The notes: generated from the letters alone by a model not told the origin. Positions 40,773 to 51,068 are shown, numbered from the stretch's first letter. The stretch: 64,000 nucleotides of DNA from an uncultured Acidobacteriota bacterium (GCA_937873515.1 CALMYB010000013.1:124001-188000); one strand, 5' to 3'. Program-made: numbers and translations.

Positions 40773-42038
40773 ATGACACAAGACCCGCGGGCGCAAACAG
40801 AAAGGGCCGAGTCCGAAAAATTCCTCACGAAGCCGATCCTGATCATCTTCCTGACGGTCGTTGTCGACCTTATCGGTTTCGGGATCGTGATCCCCGTCCT
40901 GCCATATTATGTCGATGGCGACCTTTTTAAGGGAACGCCGCTCGATTACGGCCTGATCGTGGCCTCATACTCGATAATGCAGTTCATCTTCGCACCGATC
41001 TTCGGGGCCGTCTCCGATCGGTATGGGCGGCGAATGATATTGTTCGTAAGCCTTTTGGGAACAGCTGTCGGCTTTGTCGTCGTGGGCCTCGCGACAGCCC
41101 TTTGGATGGTCTATGCAGGCCGCATTCTGGACGGCATCACAGGCGGCAACATTTCGACGGCCCAAGCCTACATCGCCGATGTCACTTCCCGCGAGAATCG
41201 TGCTCGCGGCATGGGGTTGATCGGTGCGGCTTTTGGTATCGGCTTCGTTCTCGGTCCTGCTCTTGGAGGTATCCTTTCGACGTTCGGGCCGCATGTGCCT
41301 TTCCTTTTTGCGGCAGGAATGGCCGTCCTCAACGCGATAGCGGTCTATATCTTCCTGCCCGAATCACTAGACGTTTCGAAGGCCCGCAGCCAGCCGCGTG
41401 AACTCAATCGCTTCGCGATGATATTTCATTCGCTAAAGGACATTGGCTTTCGCGGCATCACGATCATCTATTTCCTGATCACGGTCGGGTTTACCATCAT
41501 GACGACCGCCTTTGTACTCTACACGCAGGAGCGTTTTGGGTATGATGCACACGCGAACGGCTGGCTCTTCTTGTTCATTGGTGCGTTGGCCGTCGGGCTT
41601 CAGGGCGGCGTTTTCGCACGGCTCGCCAAGACCTTTGGCGAATCGAAACTCGCCGTCACAGGCACGGTTCTTCTGGCCGTAAGCCTCTTTGCCGTTCCAT
41701 TCGTCGGCCCTGCGACGGGCGGACTGATAGGCTTGCTTGTCGGCATCGTCTTCTTTTCGGTCGGCAACTCGATCGCGTCGCCCGCCCTTACTAGCCTCGC
41801 GTCAAAGAACGCTCCTGATCACGAGCAAGGCAAAGCTCTGGGAATAATGCAGTCCGGTGCGAGCCTTGCGAGGGCGATCGCGCCGGTCGCGGCCGGATTT
41901 TTATTGAATAATGCGTTTGGACAGGTTGATGATTCGACGCTGCAGCGTACGTTCTGGACCGCTTCGGCAATAATGGTCGCGGCATTCTTTGCCGCTGTTT
42001 ACTATTTGATCCGAAGGGGTGATGAGGTTATCGTCTAA
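40773..42038 (+). CDS. MFS drug exporter (TetA-like, DHA1 family)
   Basis: 421 residues with twelve membrane helices. TetA/DHA1 signatures: VVDLIGFGIVIPVLPYYV in helix 1, FGAVSDRYGRRMILFVSLLGTAVGF (motif A), LWMVYAGRILDGITGGNISTAQAYIADVTSRENRARGMGLIGAAFGIGFVLGPALGG (motifs B and C), and the second-half NSIASPALTSLASKNAPDHEQGKALGIMQSGASLARAIAP. It should export a small molecule in exchange for protons; the drug is unknown and a resistance role is unproven. It is divergent from the M61 gene and its end overlaps the convergent histidine kinase by 4 bp. Confidence 0.92.
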   Translation: MTQDPRAQTERAESEKFLTKPILIIFLTVVVDLIGFGIVIPVLPYYVDGDLFKGTPLDYGLIVASYSIMQFIFAPIFGAVSDRYGRRMILFVSLLGTAVGFVVVGLATALWMVYAGRILDGITGGNISTAQAYIADVTSRENRARGMGLIGAAFGIGFVLGPALGGILSTFGPHVPFLFAAGMAVLNAIAVYIFLPESLDVSKARSQPRELNRFAMIFHSLKDIGFRGITIIYFLITVGFTIMTTAFVLYTQERFGYDAHANGWLFLFIGALAVGLQGGVFARLAKTFGESKLAVTGTVLLAVSLFAVPFVGPATGGLIGLLVGIVFFSVGNSIASPALTSLASKNAPDHEQGKALGIMQSGASLARAIAPVAAGFLLNNAFGQVDDSTLQRTFWTASAIMVAAFFAAVYYLIRRGDEVIV

Positions 42039-44998
42039 CTGACCGCACGGCGACGCATCGCGTGGGCCGCAGGAAGAATGAGCCGAAATGTAGTGCCGTC
42101 GCCATTCTTGCTTAACGCTTCGATCGAGCCGCTGTGCTCTTGGACGATGCCGTAACTGACAGCAAGCCCAAGGCCCGTGCCGTTGCCGACGCCTTTCGTC
42201 GTAAAGAACGGGTCAAATATCTTCGTCAGATTCTCTGCTGGAATCCCTTCACCCGTATCCGACACCTCGACAACGACCTGATCGTCATCCAACACGAACG
42301 TGCGCAGCTTGATCGTGCCGCCCATCTGCATCGCATCGCGGGCGTTAAGAATGAGGTTCGTAAAGACCTGTTGAAGCTTGCCGCTGTTGGCGTGAACGGC
42401 AGCGAGCGGCTCGGCGTATTCCTTGACGATCGAAACGTTCGATTTGCGAAGCTGCGGTTCGAGAAGCTGCAGCGTGTCGTTCAGAAGTTTGTTCAGATCG
42501 ATGTCCAAAAAATCGGTCGAATTGCCTGTTCGTGAAAAGTTAAGCAGATTGCCAACAATGTTCGATGCACGCTCGGTCTGCCGCTGCATCTTTTCAAGCA
42601 GTGCGTGTTTCGGGTCCGTCTCAGGAATCATCCCGAGGAGCATCTGAGTATAGCTCGAAACGCCCGTTAACGGCGTATTGACCTCATGAGCGACACCTGC
42701 GGCGAGCAGGCCGATGCTTGACAGCTTCTCGCTCTGTTGAAGCGTTTCTTCGAGCTTGACACGGCCCGTCACATTCTCAAGGACAAGGATCGCGCCTGTT
42801 TGCAGATTTGAAACCGATCGCAGGGGAGCGACCGCGATATTCAGCATCAGCGAACGCCCTGCGGAATCGAACGCGTGCATCTTGTAAGCATTGCGAACTT
42901 CGGTGAGATGCCAACGCGATTTGCCCAAAATGTTATCGAGGTTGCGTGCAAAGCTTTCGTCAAAGACCTGATCTATGGTGTTTCCGACAACAGAATCCCG
43001 ATCGAGCCCCATCATCGTCTCAAATGGCGAATTGCAGCGAATGATGCGGCCCTCCTCATCTACGGCAAGAAGCCCGACGTTAACCGACTCGACGATCGAT
43101 TCGTTGAATTCCTTGAGGATCGCAAGCTCTTCGGTATGACGCTGCTGCTCTTCGTAAAGGCGGCTGTTCTCGACGGCGACGGCAACGTAACCGGACACCG
43201 TCTTCAAGATCTCGAGGTCTTCGCTTGAAAGCAGCGATCCGTCATTCGCACGTCCCAATCCGATCACCGAGACCATCTTGCCGCGTGCCACGCACGGGAC
43301 GAAATAATGAAGCTCCTTACGAGCTCCATCGATCTGCGCAAGCGCAGCGTTGTCAGATTCAGGTGACTCGATCTCGTCCGCGCGTACGATGCCGCGTCCC
43401 GCCGCACGCTGTCGGATCATTGTCCGAAAATCGGCAGGGATGCGGTATTTGGCAGAAAGGCCCGATGAGCGAGCAATGCGATAGTGTGACACGGAGGTCG
43501 CATCCTCAAGAAAGATCGCGACCTTCTCGACGTTCAGGACCTGCTTTAGGCGGTCAACAAGCGAATTCAGCAAAGGGTCGAGGCTCGTTGTAGCCGAGAT
43601 CGTCTTGCCGAAATCGACGAGACCTTGACGCATATCATAACGCTCGCCATAAAAGAACCTATCGGCACGCTCCTGAAGGAATTTTTTGAGTGGTTCGCTA
43701 ATGAGGACGATCGCCGCCATCGCAACTATCGCGATGACTGCACGCAGCGTGATCTCAGTTGTTGAAAGGTTCTCGCCGACCGCAAGAAAAACAAGCCCGA
43801 GAGCGACGGAGCCGATCATCATCGCGATGGCAAGCGTCGTAAGGGCATAGACCAGCGCTCGCCTGACGACCACGTCGACATCCATCAAACGATAGCGTAC
43901 GACCGAGTGGCCAAAACTCAGCGGAATAAGTGCGAGCGGCAGGGTCCGAACCGCGCTCGCTGATATATCGTCCGGCCCGATCGACATCCCGAAGCGAACG
44001 GCGACCTCGATCAGCAATATCGGCGCAACAGCCGCCACCGTGCCCCAGATCGCCCATTTGAGACGTTGCCGAACGATCGTCTGGTGATTCTTGACAAACC
44101 GCCAGATCAGGAACACTGCACCGCCTGAAATACCGGCGATGAAGTGGAACAGGAGGACCTTGTCAAGCAGCGAAAAGAGGCTGATCGAATCATCGATACG
44201 TGCCACAAATGCGGCAAAGCCGGATTGCGGCAGAAGAGCCGGGACGACTGAGATCGTGACTAGAACGATCGACAAGATAGCGGCCGGCAGATAGAGCAGG
44301 TAAGTTGGCCATCGATGCTCATCAAGCACTCTGACCCTAACCGGGTATCGTGTACAAAAATGTAGAAATAGCGGAGCGAAAAAGGCGAATGCAATGCTGT
44401 CCACCAACTGGATGGCAAGGTCAAGATCCTGACCGGTGCCCACTGACCGGTACGTGTGGAACACGAATGCGGCGAGGCAGACCCATGCAAAATGCATCAC
44501 GAACGGCGACGAACTCCCCTGTTTGAACAAGACAAATCCGCCGACCGCAAGCCAAACAAGGCCGACGATCGAGAGAAAGATTATCGACGGCGTCCAACGC
44601 GGCACGCTGTCAATGTGGCTGAGGTCGGCGTAGTAATAGTTGTCTGCAAAGGTGTAGCTTGGCCGCTGATAAAGGTAGGTTAGAGAGCCGTCAACTCCGG
44701 CGGCATCGAGATAGATCTGAACGTCCGCAAGGGACGTGACCTCCTCCGTATTGTCTCCGCCGTTCAGGCTGACGCCGATGAGTTTGTCGCCGGGAGCAAT
44801 TCCCGCTCGGGCACCGGCAAAATTCGGAAGAATGCGTTCTGCGTAAATACCGTCGGCCCGGTGTACCCATTGAACTCCGTCGGTCGGAGGCAATTTATGG
44901 AAGGCCCGCTGAGAAAGGTTAAGAGCCGTTCCCGACACAAGCAGAACTGCGGCGACTAGCCACATTAAGCTCCAACTCGTCAGAAACTTGCCCTTCAT
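42035..44998 (-). CDS. Large membrane sensor histidine kinase with PDZ-like, GAF and PAS domains
   Basis: 987 residues from the ATG at 44998; a GTG at 45013 is a less likely start. Order: a first membrane helix ([19 protein letters not shown]), a periplasmic PDZ-like region (about 40-125, [25 protein letters not shown]), about eight membrane helices (135-420), a GAF domain (about 460-610), a PAS domain (about 625-735, [33 protein letters not shown]), HisKA with phosphorylated His in [25 protein letters not shown], and HATPase_c with [21 protein letters not shown] and [15 protein letters not shown]. No response regulator gene is adjacent, so the partner is elsewhere. The NtrB-like kinase core fits signalling to a sigma-54 activator. 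Confidence 0.9.
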   Translation of the reverse strand: MKGKFLTSWSLMWLVAAVLLVSGTALNLSQRAFHKLPPTDGVQWVHRADGIYAERILPNFAGARAGIAPGDKLIGVSLNGGDNTEEVTSLADVQIYLDAAGVDGSLTYLYQRPSYTFADNYYYADLSHIDSVPRWTPSIIFLSIVGLVWLAVGGFVLFKQGSSSPFVMHFAWVCLAAFVFHTYRSVGTGQDLDLAIQLVDSIAFAFFAPLFLHFCTRYPVRVRVLDEHRWPTYLLYLPAAILSIVLVTISVVPALLPQSGFAAFVARIDDSISLFSLLDKVLLFHFIAGISGGAVFLIWRFVKNHQTIVRQRLKWAIWGTVAAVAPILLIEVAVRFGMSIGPDDISASAVRTLPLALIPLSFGHSVVRYRLMDVDVVVRRALVYALTTLAIAMMIGSVALGLVFLAVGENLSTTEITLRAVIAIVAMAAIVLISEPLKKFLQERADRFFYGERYDMRQGLVDFGKTISATTSLDPLLNSLVDRLKQVLNVEKVAIFLEDATSVSHYRIARSSGLSAKYRIPADFRTMIRQRAAGRGIVRADEIESPESDNAALAQIDGARKELHYFVPCVARGKMVSVIGLGRANDGSLLSSEDLEILKTVSGYVAVAVENSRLYEEQQRHTEELAILKEFNESIVESVNVGLLAVDEEGRIIRCNSPFETMMGLDRDSVVGNTIDQVFDESFARNLDNILGKSRWHLTEVRNAYKMHAFDSAGRSLMLNIAVAPLRSVSNLQTGAILVLENVTGRVKLEETLQQSEKLSSIGLLAAGVAHEVNTPLTGVSSYTQMLLGMIPETDPKHALLEKMQRQTERASNIVGNLLNFSRTGNSTDFLDIDLNKLLNDTLQLLEPQLRKSNVSIVKEYAEPLAAVHANSGKLQQVFTNLILNARDAMQMGGTIKLRTFVLDDDQVVVEVSDTGEGIPAENLTKIFDPFFTTKGVGNGTGLGLAVSYGIVQEHSGSIEALSKNGDGTTFRLILPAAHAMRRRAVS

Positions 44999-45054
44999 TG
45001 GCGATCGATACACCTCACCGAGGATATTTCAAACGCAAAAGGCGTTCCGAAGGC

Positions 45055-45081
45055 CCTTCTGCGCACGATCTGCGCAGAAGG
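45055..45081. promoter_or_regulatory. Perfect inverted repeat upstream of the histidine kinase
   Basis: CCTTCTGCGC (45055-45064), a 7-bp spacer and GCGCAGAAGG (45072-45081). The 45014-45256 gap has no gene. The palindrome is 57-83 bp before the kinase start and may be an operator or a leader hairpin. No T run follows on either strand. Confidence 0.4.
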
Positions 45082-45256
45082 CTTGGATTACCGCCATTCT
45101 GCTTTTGCAAAGACCCATCCCGTACGGCTATTTTATTCAAAAATCTAAGAAAATGGGCAAAAAATCCGAAATTTCGGACAAAAAAGTCGGCCTGCAAACC
45201 TGCGGCCGACCGACCATTTGCTTTACTTTACGGCTCTTGCGACTTGGTTCACTTAT

Positions 45257-47005
45257 CTAGAACCTCACCATAATACCGCCTCGAATGAGTCTGCCTTGGC
45301 CATCGAGGAGCAGACGGCCTTCGCCTGTCGCAAGCGAAGTTTGGGAATCAAAAATGTTTCGGGCATCGATGATCGCCTTTGCATGAACCGGCAGGCCGAA
45401 CCGCGGCAAAGGCTGTGTCAACAAAACGCTAAGGCCCGGATCGTAGATAGCAAGCCGGCCTTTGAACGGATCGATCGCGAAGATCGTCGCATCGGGTGAG
45501 AGGCGGTAGATCGCCTGTACACGCGTTCCGTTCCAAAGGTCTGCGGTCAATTCGGCAAACAGCGTCTGGAACAGCCCATTGTCAAAGACCCTTGAAGGAT
45601 CCGTGATCGCACGCTGCGAAAGCTTCTGACCAGTGCCGAATGAATATCCGGTCGAAGCCTGCAGCTTCGAAGAAAGCCGTCGCGAATAAACGACCCGTCC
45701 GCCGACGGCCCGTCCCCTTTGATTCGACACAAAGGCGTCAAAGCCGTCATCCTCGAGCGTCGCAAATGGAAGTCTTGCAAGCCCGACGCCCCGTGAGAAC
45801 GACGTGTCCCCGAACACTGTCGCCTCAATGCTCGATGCGTTATCAAGCACGCGTTCGATGCCGAATTCGAGCCGTGCCGAGCGGTTCATACGCGGCTTGT
45901 TGTCCTCGACGACTATATCTTCGACCGAAACAGGCTCTGTGAAGGGAACCGAAAAACCCTCGAACTGAGCGACGTTAGACCATGCACGCTGATCGTTCGA
46001 AGAGGTGAACCCTGCACGAAAGCGTGTCTTTGCATCGACATCAAGTTGAACGCCGACACGCGGCATCAGCGATGAGTCGCTGCTGGCTCCCGCAAAGGTC
46101 GAATAATCGAACCCAAGAACGAGAATGACCCCGTCGCGAACCTTCCATTCGTCAAAGCCAGAGATCGAATATTGTCCAAGCGTTCGCTCACGGCCATTAA
46201 GCTGAACCTGCCCAAGCGACGCGGCCGAACCTTTGACTGAAAATTGATGGCGGCTGTTCGCCCTGAACCTTAGGATCGATTCGATGCGCTTTGCGGTTCG
46301 CGAGCCCGGAGCGAATTGTCCCGCGACCACGACGTCCGTACGGGAATTAATTGGCAGCAGTGTTGCAAAGTTAATGCCCGAGTATGCACCGCGTTTATCC
46401 GATGTAAAGAAAGTTTCTACAACGCCAGTCGGACGAGCCGCTGTCTTCGGGTCATTCTCGGCCGTTTCTGCGGTCTCTGCTTTCTGCTCGACAGGTGCTT
46501 TGCCCTCTTGATTCTGATAGATCGAACGGCCAATAGCGGCGGCGCGGATCCGCCATTTCGAACTGTTGTGATCGACACGCTTCTCGGGCAGCGTATTTCC
46601 TGCGCCGGATTTTACGAGCTTGAAACCAAAGTTGATATCAGCGGAAGAATTTACCTTTACGCTGTCGAGCGTTTCCGGATTAAAGCCTTCGGCGACCGCA
46701 AGGATCGTGTATGTGCCCGGCAGCATCTTCAGCACGTAGGCTCCGTTCGCCGTTGTATCGACCTGCTTCAGCAGCTTGTTCGTGCCGAGCTTGAAGATCG
46801 CGACGGTCGCATCGGCGATCGGGCTTCCGAATTCGTCCTTGACCACGCCGCGAATCGTTGCAAGCGTTCCCGCTCCGTTGAGATCCGCCTGTTCGGAGCT
46901 TGTCGCAGCCTTGTCTGAAGGCGCGCCAAAACCTGACATCGCCAATGCACCTAAAAAGGCCAGCAATGAGAGCGAGAGCTTAACGGAATGTCGAAGATTT
47001 ATCAT
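45257..47005 (-). CDS. Outer-membrane beta-barrel protein with carboxypeptidase-regulatory-like domain
   Basis: About 582 residues from the ATG at 47005; a TTG at 47014 is less likely. A signal peptide (LSLSLLAFLGALAMSGFGA) precedes a carboxypeptidase D regulatory-like domain (about 45-130: TIRGVVKDEFGSPIADATVAIFKLG ... ANGAYVLKMLPGTYTILAVAEGF). The remaining 400 residues alternate hydrophobic and polar as in a barrel and end in the typical C-terminal aromatic motif (GGIMVRF). The domain order resembles TonB-dependent receptors of the SusC or Oar type, but the plug domain and a TonB box are not seen. It probably sits in the outer membrane. A promoter precedes it at 47035-47063. Confidence 0.8.
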   Translation of the reverse strand: MINLRHSVKLSLSLLAFLGALAMSGFGAPSDKAATSSEQADLNGAGTLATIRGVVKDEFGSPIADATVAIFKLGTNKLLKQVDTTANGAYVLKMLPGTYTILAVAEGFNPETLDSVKVNSSADINFGFKLVKSGAGNTLPEKRVDHNSSKWRIRAAAIGRSIYQNQEGKAPVEQKAETAETAENDPKTAARPTGVVETFFTSDKRGAYSGINFATLLPINSRTDVVVAGQFAPGSRTAKRIESILRFRANSRHQFSVKGSAASLGQVQLNGRERTLGQYSISGFDEWKVRDGVILVLGFDYSTFAGASSDSSLMPRVGVQLDVDAKTRFRAGFTSSNDQRAWSNVAQFEGFSVPFTEPVSVEDIVVEDNKPRMNRSARLEFGIERVLDNASSIEATVFGDTSFSRGVGLARLPFATLEDDGFDAFVSNQRGRAVGGRVVYSRRLSSKLQASTGYSFGTGQKLSQRAITDPSRVFDNGLFQTLFAELTADLWNGTRVQAIYRLSPDATIFAIDPFKGRLAIYDPGLSVLLTQPLPRFGLPVHAKAIIDARNIFDSQTSLATGEGRLLLDGQGRLIRGGIMVRF

Positions 47006-47034
47006 AAAAGACAAAACTTCCCACGCAATCAGGT

Positions 47035-47063
47035 ATTGTGTTCGCTTGTAAAAAGCCTGTCAA
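47035..47063 (-). promoter_or_regulatory. Promoter of the outer-membrane barrel gene
   Basis: On the minus strand TTGACA (47063-47058) is followed after 17 bp by CACAAT (47040-47035). It points at the start codon at 47005. Confidence 0.6.
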
Positions 47064-47106
47064 GCTGCCAAATGGGCATCTCAATGTGCATTTGATGCCC
47101 TCAACC

Positions 47107-47134
47107 TTGACAAAGTTTGCCTCGTCGCTAGAAT
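47107..47134 (+). promoter_or_regulatory. Promoter of tRNA-Ser
   Basis: TTGACA at 47107-47112 and TAGAAT at 47129-47134, 16 bp apart, ending 25 bp before the tRNA. Confidence 0.7.
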
Positions 47135-47159
47135 TGGATACTGTCTTTAGCACTCATCA

Positions 47160-47250
47160 GGAGACGTGGCTGAGTGGCTGAAAGCGGCGGTTTGCTAAAT
47201 CGTTGTACTCCAAAAGGGTACCACAGGTTCGAATCCTGTCGTCTCCGCCA
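47160..47250 (+). tRNA. tRNA-Ser (anticodon GCT)
   Basis: The acceptor stem GGAGACG (47160-47166) pairs with CGTCTCC (47240-47246). The D arm contains GGCTGAGTGGCTGAAAGC. The anticodon GCT is at 47194-47196 in the loop TTGCTAA. A long variable arm (GTACTC/GGGTAC) identifies a class II serine tRNA. The T arm is ACAGGTTCGAATCCTGT, discriminator G, and CCA is encoded (47248-47250). Own promoter and terminator flank it. Confidence 0.96.
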
Positions 47251-47268
47251 TCAACTTCAATTGATCGA

Positions 47269-47315
47269 AAAGGCCGTCAGACCTGAGGTTTGACGGCCTT
47301 TCTAAAAGTTTTTAT
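47269..47315 (+). terminator. Terminator after tRNA-Ser, probably bidirectional
   Basis: AAAGGCCGTCA (47269-47279) pairs with TGACGGCCTTT (47291-47301), an 11-bp stem with 11-nt loop. GTTTTT follows a few bases downstream on the + strand, and the A run before the stem gives TTTT on the minus strand, so it can also end the DUF948 transcript (stop at 47328). Confidence 0.75.
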
Positions 47316-47327
47316 ATCGGGCCGCAA

Positions 47328-47867
47328 CTAGCCGATGAACATCTCGTCTTCAAGATAAACTCGATCTATCTGCTTCGGCGCCGGTGCAAAGAGAACCTCT
47401 AGGCCTTTGCGTACGCCGGCCATTATCGCAGCGATCTCGCGGGCCGGAACTACGATCTTCTGCTGAACGAATTCGGTCGTATCGACAACCTTAAGCTGAG
47501 TGTCGTCGATCGTTCGGCTGACAAGCGCAACCTTATCCTTCGCCGTCAAAGCGGTGTCGCTGACGAGCGATTTCAGTTCGGCGACCTCTTCCTTGATCAG
47601 CTCGGTCGATTCTGCGAGGTGACGCGTGGCAACGGAAAGATTGGCGGAAATATCGTTAAAGTGGACAGAGATCTCTTTGCCCTGTGCACCGATCGCATCG
47701 ACCTTCGTGATGAGCGGCTCTACCTTTTCCTCGACACGTCGCACCGTGCCGACGACCTTGCGAACGATCGTCGCTATCCAGATCAGCGCGATCGCCATCA
47801 CGATAAAGCAGATCGCAATGACGATCGATGCCACCATCATCCAGAATTGAGGTTCGGCCGGATTCAT
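47328..47867 (-). CDS. DUF948-like membrane-anchored coiled-coil protein
   Basis: 179 residues. A single N-terminal membrane helix (MMVASIVIAICFIVMAIALIWIATIV) is followed by a long amphipathic region (VVGTVRRVEEKVEPLITKVDAIGAQGKEISVHFNDISANLSVATRHLAESTELI) typical of DUF948, and a C-terminal tail with AGVRKGLEVLFAPAP. These proteins often neighbour YtxH-type general-stress proteins, and here the YtxH gene lies 3 bp upstream on the same strand. A role in envelope stress is inferred from this pairing. Confidence 0.8.
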   Translation of the reverse strand: MNPAEPQFWMMVASIVIAICFIVMAIALIWIATIVRKVVGTVRRVEEKVEPLITKVDAIGAQGKEISVHFNDISANLSVATRHLAESTELIKEEVAELKSLVSDTALTAKDKVALVSRTIDDTQLKVVDTTEFVQQKIVVPAREIAAIMAGVRKGLEVLFAPAPKQIDRVYLEDEMFIG

Positions 47868-47870
47868 CTC

Positions 47871-48308
47871 TTACTTGTCGTCCTTTTTATCGACCGGATA
47901 GCTCGCCCGGCCTTCGGTTATGGCGTTGGCCTCGCCGCGGCGTTTTTCAGCGGTGTAAGCATCCTTGCCGGCTTCGATAGCAGCCGTAAAAGGGTTCGCG
48001 GTGCGAGCTGCTGCGGCCTTTGCCTTATCGCCGAGTTCACCGGCCTTTTCTTGTGCGGTGTGATAGAGTTCGCCGGCTTTCTCCGACGCGGTCTCGTAAT
48101 ACTCACCAGCCTTTGCCTGAAGCTGCGTGGCCGCCTCTTTGCTCTTTTCGATCCCTTTACGCGTCGCATCAGCAATGTCGCCGCGAAGCTCCTCACCGGA
48201 TTTCGGAGCAAAAAGCAGAGCAAGAATGGCCCCGATGCCGCCGCCAACCAACAGATATGTCAACTTTGTCGAAGCGCTTGTGCCTTCGCTATCGTATTCT
48301 CGTCTCAT
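47871..48308 (-). CDS. YtxH domain protein
   Basis: About 145 residues from the ATG at 48308, chosen for the strong ribosome binding site GAGGAGAAACG; a longer opening from 48371 overlaps the promoter region. The YtxH signature LTYLLVGGGIGAILALLFAPKSGEELRGDIADATRKG gives one membrane helix. It continues with LEA-like/apolipoprotein-like repeats (AGEYYETASEKAGELYHTAQEKAGELGDKAKAAAARTAN). YtxH proteins are general stress or envelope proteins of unknown mechanism. It forms a two-gene operon with the DUF948 gene and is divergent from lepA. Confidence 0.88.
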   Translation of the reverse strand: MRREYDSEGTSASTKLTYLLVGGGIGAILALLFAPKSGEELRGDIADATRKGIEKSKEAATQLQAKAGEYYETASEKAGELYHTAQEKAGELGDKAKAAAARTANPFTAAIEAGKDAYTAEKRRGEANAITEGRASYPVDKKDDK

Positions 48309-48372
48309 CGTTTCTCCTCGTCTCCGGCGATAGGTCCGCCGGGCACTGCCTATTAAAGTATCTTTGACCATA

Positions 48373-48402
48373 ACTATAACAAAAACAAAACTTTTAGGGC
48401 AA
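48373..48402 (-). promoter_or_regulatory. Promoter of the YtxH-DUF948 operon
   Basis: On the minus strand TTGCCC (48402-48397) and TATAGT (48378-48373), 18 bp apart in an AT-rich stretch. Confidence 0.45.
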
Positions 48403-48460
48403 TTTTTATTTTTTTCGCCCCGAACACGGGCTATGCGGACGAGCGTTTTTCAGGTGATTT

Positions 48461-48468
48461 GCTACAAT
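48461..48468 (+). promoter_or_regulatory. Extended -10 element before lepA
   Basis: TTGCTACAAT is an extended -10 (TG, one base, TACAAT) 26 bp upstream of the lepA ATG. No good -35 was found. Confidence 0.4.
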
Positions 48469-48493
48469 GCTCGTTTGTCTTTGAGTGTTTTTG

Positions 48494-50296
48494 ATGGACC
48501 TATCGCGTATTCGTAACTTTTCGATCATTGCCCATATCGATCATGGGAAATCGACCCTTGCCGACCGCATCCTGCAGTTGACCGGAGCGGTCGCCGAGCG
48601 CGAAATGGAGGACCAATTGCTCGACAATATGGACCTCGAGCGTGAACGCGGCATCACGATCAAAGCCCACGCCGTTCGCCTCGATTACAAAGCGAAGGAC
48701 GGCAAAGAGTACGTCCTGAACCTGATCGACACACCCGGCCACGTCGATTTTACATACGAGGTTTCGCGTTCGCTTTCTGCCTGTGAAGGAGCGTTGCTCG
48801 TCGTGGACGCCTCCCAGGGCGTCGAAGCTCAAACCCTTGCGAACACGTATCTTGCGATCGAGAATGACCTTGAATTGGTGCCGGTACTGAACAAGATCGA
48901 CCTGCCGTCCGCCGAGCCGGAACGGATAAAGGAGCAGATCGAGACGATCATCGGCCTCGATACATCGCATACGGTGCTCGCTTCGGCAAAAACGGGTGTC
49001 GGCGTCGATGACATTCTCGAAGAGATCGTGCGCGACATCCCGCCGCCAAAAGGCGACGCTTCAGCACCGCTAAAGGCTCTGATCTTCGACAGTTGGTACG
49101 ATTCGTATCGAGGCGTCATCGTGCTTTTCCGAATCATTGACGGAACGATCAAGAAGGGCACGAAGATCCGTTTTTTTAATACCGGCCGTGAGTATCTTGT
49201 TGAAACACTTGGAGTTAACCGCCCGCGGCCGACCCCGATCGCTGAACTAGGGCCGGGCGAGGTCGGCTTTCTTACAGCCTCGATCAAAACCGTCGCCGAT
49301 GTGCAGATCGGTGATACGATCACGGACGCTGCCAAGCCTACTAAGGAGCCGTTTCCCGGCTTTCAGGAAGTAAAACCAATGGTCTTCGCAGGGCTTTATC
49401 CGACGGATTCGGCTCAATATGAAGACCTTCGCGATGCGATGGACAAGCTGCGGCTCAACGACGCGTCGTTCTTCTACGAGCCTGAAAGCTCGACGGCATT
49501 GGGCTTCGGCTTCCGATGCGGCTTCCTCGGCCTTCTGCATATGGAGATCATTCAGGAGCGGCTTGAGCGGGAATTCAACCTCGACCTGATCACGACAGCT
49601 CCGGGCGTGCGTTATCGCGTGACGACGACCGACGGAACAGTTCACGAGATCGATTCGCGGTCTCAGATGCCCGACCCGGGACGCACGACAAAGATCGAGG
49701 AACCTGTCATCGAGGCTACGATCTTGACGAATGACTCATTCCTCGGCGGCATTCTGCCGCTTTTGGATGAAAAACGCGGCGTGCAGAAGAAGTTCGAGTA
49801 TGTTACGAAAGACCGCGTAATGCTTGTTTACGAACTGCCGCTCAACGAGATCGTGCTTGATTTTTACGACCGGCTCAAAAGCGTTTCGCGCGGCTATGCG
49901 TCGCTCGATTATCATCTTTCGGGCTACAAGGAGAGCAAGCTCGTCAAACTCGACATCCTCGTTGCAGGCGAACCCGTCGATGCCCTTTCGCTCATAATGC
50001 ACAGCGAAACCGCCGCCGCGAAAGGCCGCCTGCTCGCGGCAAAAATGAAAGAACTGATCCCTCGGCAGCTTTTCGAGGTGCCGATACAGGCCGCGATCGG
50101 CAACAAGGTCATCGCCCGCGAGACCGTAAAATCGATGGGCAAGAACGTTATCGCCAAATGCTACGGCGGTGATATTTCGCGTAAACGAAAGCTGCTGGAA
50201 AAACAAAAAGAAGGCAAACGCCGAATGAAAAAGGTCGGCCGCGTCGAGATCCCCCAAGAAGCATTCCTCGCCGTGCTGAAAGTGAGCGAAGGGTAG
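48494..50296 (+). CDS. lepA: Elongation factor 4 (LepA), ribosomal back-translocase
   Basis: 600 residues from the ATG at 48494, the standard LepA length; a GTG three codons earlier is less likely. The GTPase domain shows [15 protein letters not shown] (G1), [11 protein letters not shown] (G2), [12 protein letters not shown] (G3) and [13 protein letters not shown] (G4). Domain III-V hold [14 protein letters not shown] and [25 protein letters not shown]. The C-terminal LepA-specific domain has [49 protein letters not shown]. It assists translation under stress and ribosome assembly. The next gene follows after 7 bp. Confidence 0.97.
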   Translation: MDLSRIRNFSIIAHIDHGKSTLADRILQLTGAVAEREMEDQLLDNMDLERERGITIKAHAVRLDYKAKDGKEYVLNLIDTPGHVDFTYEVSRSLSACEGALLVVDASQGVEAQTLANTYLAIENDLELVPVLNKIDLPSAEPERIKEQIETIIGLDTSHTVLASAKTGVGVDDILEEIVRDIPPPKGDASAPLKALIFDSWYDSYRGVIVLFRIIDGTIKKGTKIRFFNTGREYLVETLGVNRPRPTPIAELGPGEVGFLTASIKTVADVQIGDTITDAAKPTKEPFPGFQEVKPMVFAGLYPTDSAQYEDLRDAMDKLRLNDASFFYEPESSTALGFGFRCGFLGLLHMEIIQERLEREFNLDLITTAPGVRYRVTTTDGTVHEIDSRSQMPDPGRTTKIEEPVIEATILTNDSFLGGILPLLDEKRGVQKKFEYVTKDRVMLVYELPLNEIVLDFYDRLKSVSRGYASLDYHLSGYKESKLVKLDILVAGEPVDALSLIMHSETAAAKGRLLAAKMKELIPRQLFEVPIQAAIGNKVIARETVKSMGKNVIAKCYGGDISRKRKLLEKQKEGKRRMKKVGRVEIPQEAFLAVLKVSEG

Positions 50297-50303
50297 ATTT
50301 ACG

Positions 50304-51023
50304 GTGTGTGGACGATATTTATTAAAGGCACTGAGTGCCGAGATCATACAGCATTTTGAGCTTGTCGACGGGCTTGATTATTTTGACGAGCACGGATACA
50401 GGTTCGACCGGGAGGTTTTTCCGGGCGAGCCGATACTTGCGATCAATAAATATCACGTTCCTGAGGAACTTTGGTGGACGATCCGCGACCGCACATTCGA
50501 AGGAAAGATGACGAGCGCGATCAATGCGCGGAGCGAGACCGTAGCGAAGGTCGCGATGTTCCGCGAGGCGTTCAAGAGCGACCGCGTTTTGATCCCCGCG
50601 AGTGCGATCTATGAATGGCAGCATCGCGCCTCGGGCGTAAAGGCACGTTACGAGATCTCATTCGACACGCCGCTTTTTGCTCTTGCGGGTATTGCGAGAG
50701 ATTGCGACATCAAGGGCGAAATGCGCCGTTCGACCGCGATCCTGACTACCACGCCGAACGAGATCTTCCGCGAGATACACAATACGAAACAGCGGCAGGC
50801 CGTCGTCATTCGCGAAAAGGATTACGAACGCTGGCTCGACCCGAAGACTTCGCTGGACGAGCTAAAGCCGCTGATGCAGCCGCTGCCGAACGAACTTACA
50901 CACGCTAGAGAGGTCGCGGAGCCGTCGGCAACCGCTTTGAACAGGGACAAAATCGACGATCGCGACGAAGATTCTTCAGATACGCAAGTTGACCATCCCG
51001 AACAGCCAAGTCTATTATTTTAG
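50304..51023 (+). CDS. YedK/HMCES-family abasic-site DNA-protein crosslinking protein
   Basis: 239 residues starting with GTG at 50304 so that the mature N-terminus is the catalytic Cys2 (MCGRYLL). SRAP-domain motifs: INARSETVAKVAMFREAFKSDRVLIPASAIYEWQ (the conserved Arg, Glu and Trp) and TTTPNEIFREIHNTKQRQAVVI (the conserved His). YedK shields abasic sites in single-stranded DNA by a Cys2 thiazolidine crosslink. The C-terminal 45 residues are acidic and non-conserved. It lies 7 bp after lepA and is presumably co-transcribed; no LexA-type palindrome was noted. Confidence 0.93.
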   Translation: MCGRYLLKALSAEIIQHFELVDGLDYFDEHGYRFDREVFPGEPILAINKYHVPEELWWTIRDRTFEGKMTSAINARSETVAKVAMFREAFKSDRVLIPASAIYEWQHRASGVKARYEISFDTPLFALAGIARDCDIKGEMRRSTAILTTTPNEIFREIHNTKQRQAVVIREKDYERWLDPKTSLDELKPLMQPLPNELTHAREVAEPSATALNRDKIDDRDEDSSDTQVDHPEQPSLLF

Positions 51024-51068
51024 TTCGCCCTTGCCAGCCTTGCTCTGAGGCCGGCGAACACACCCCGG

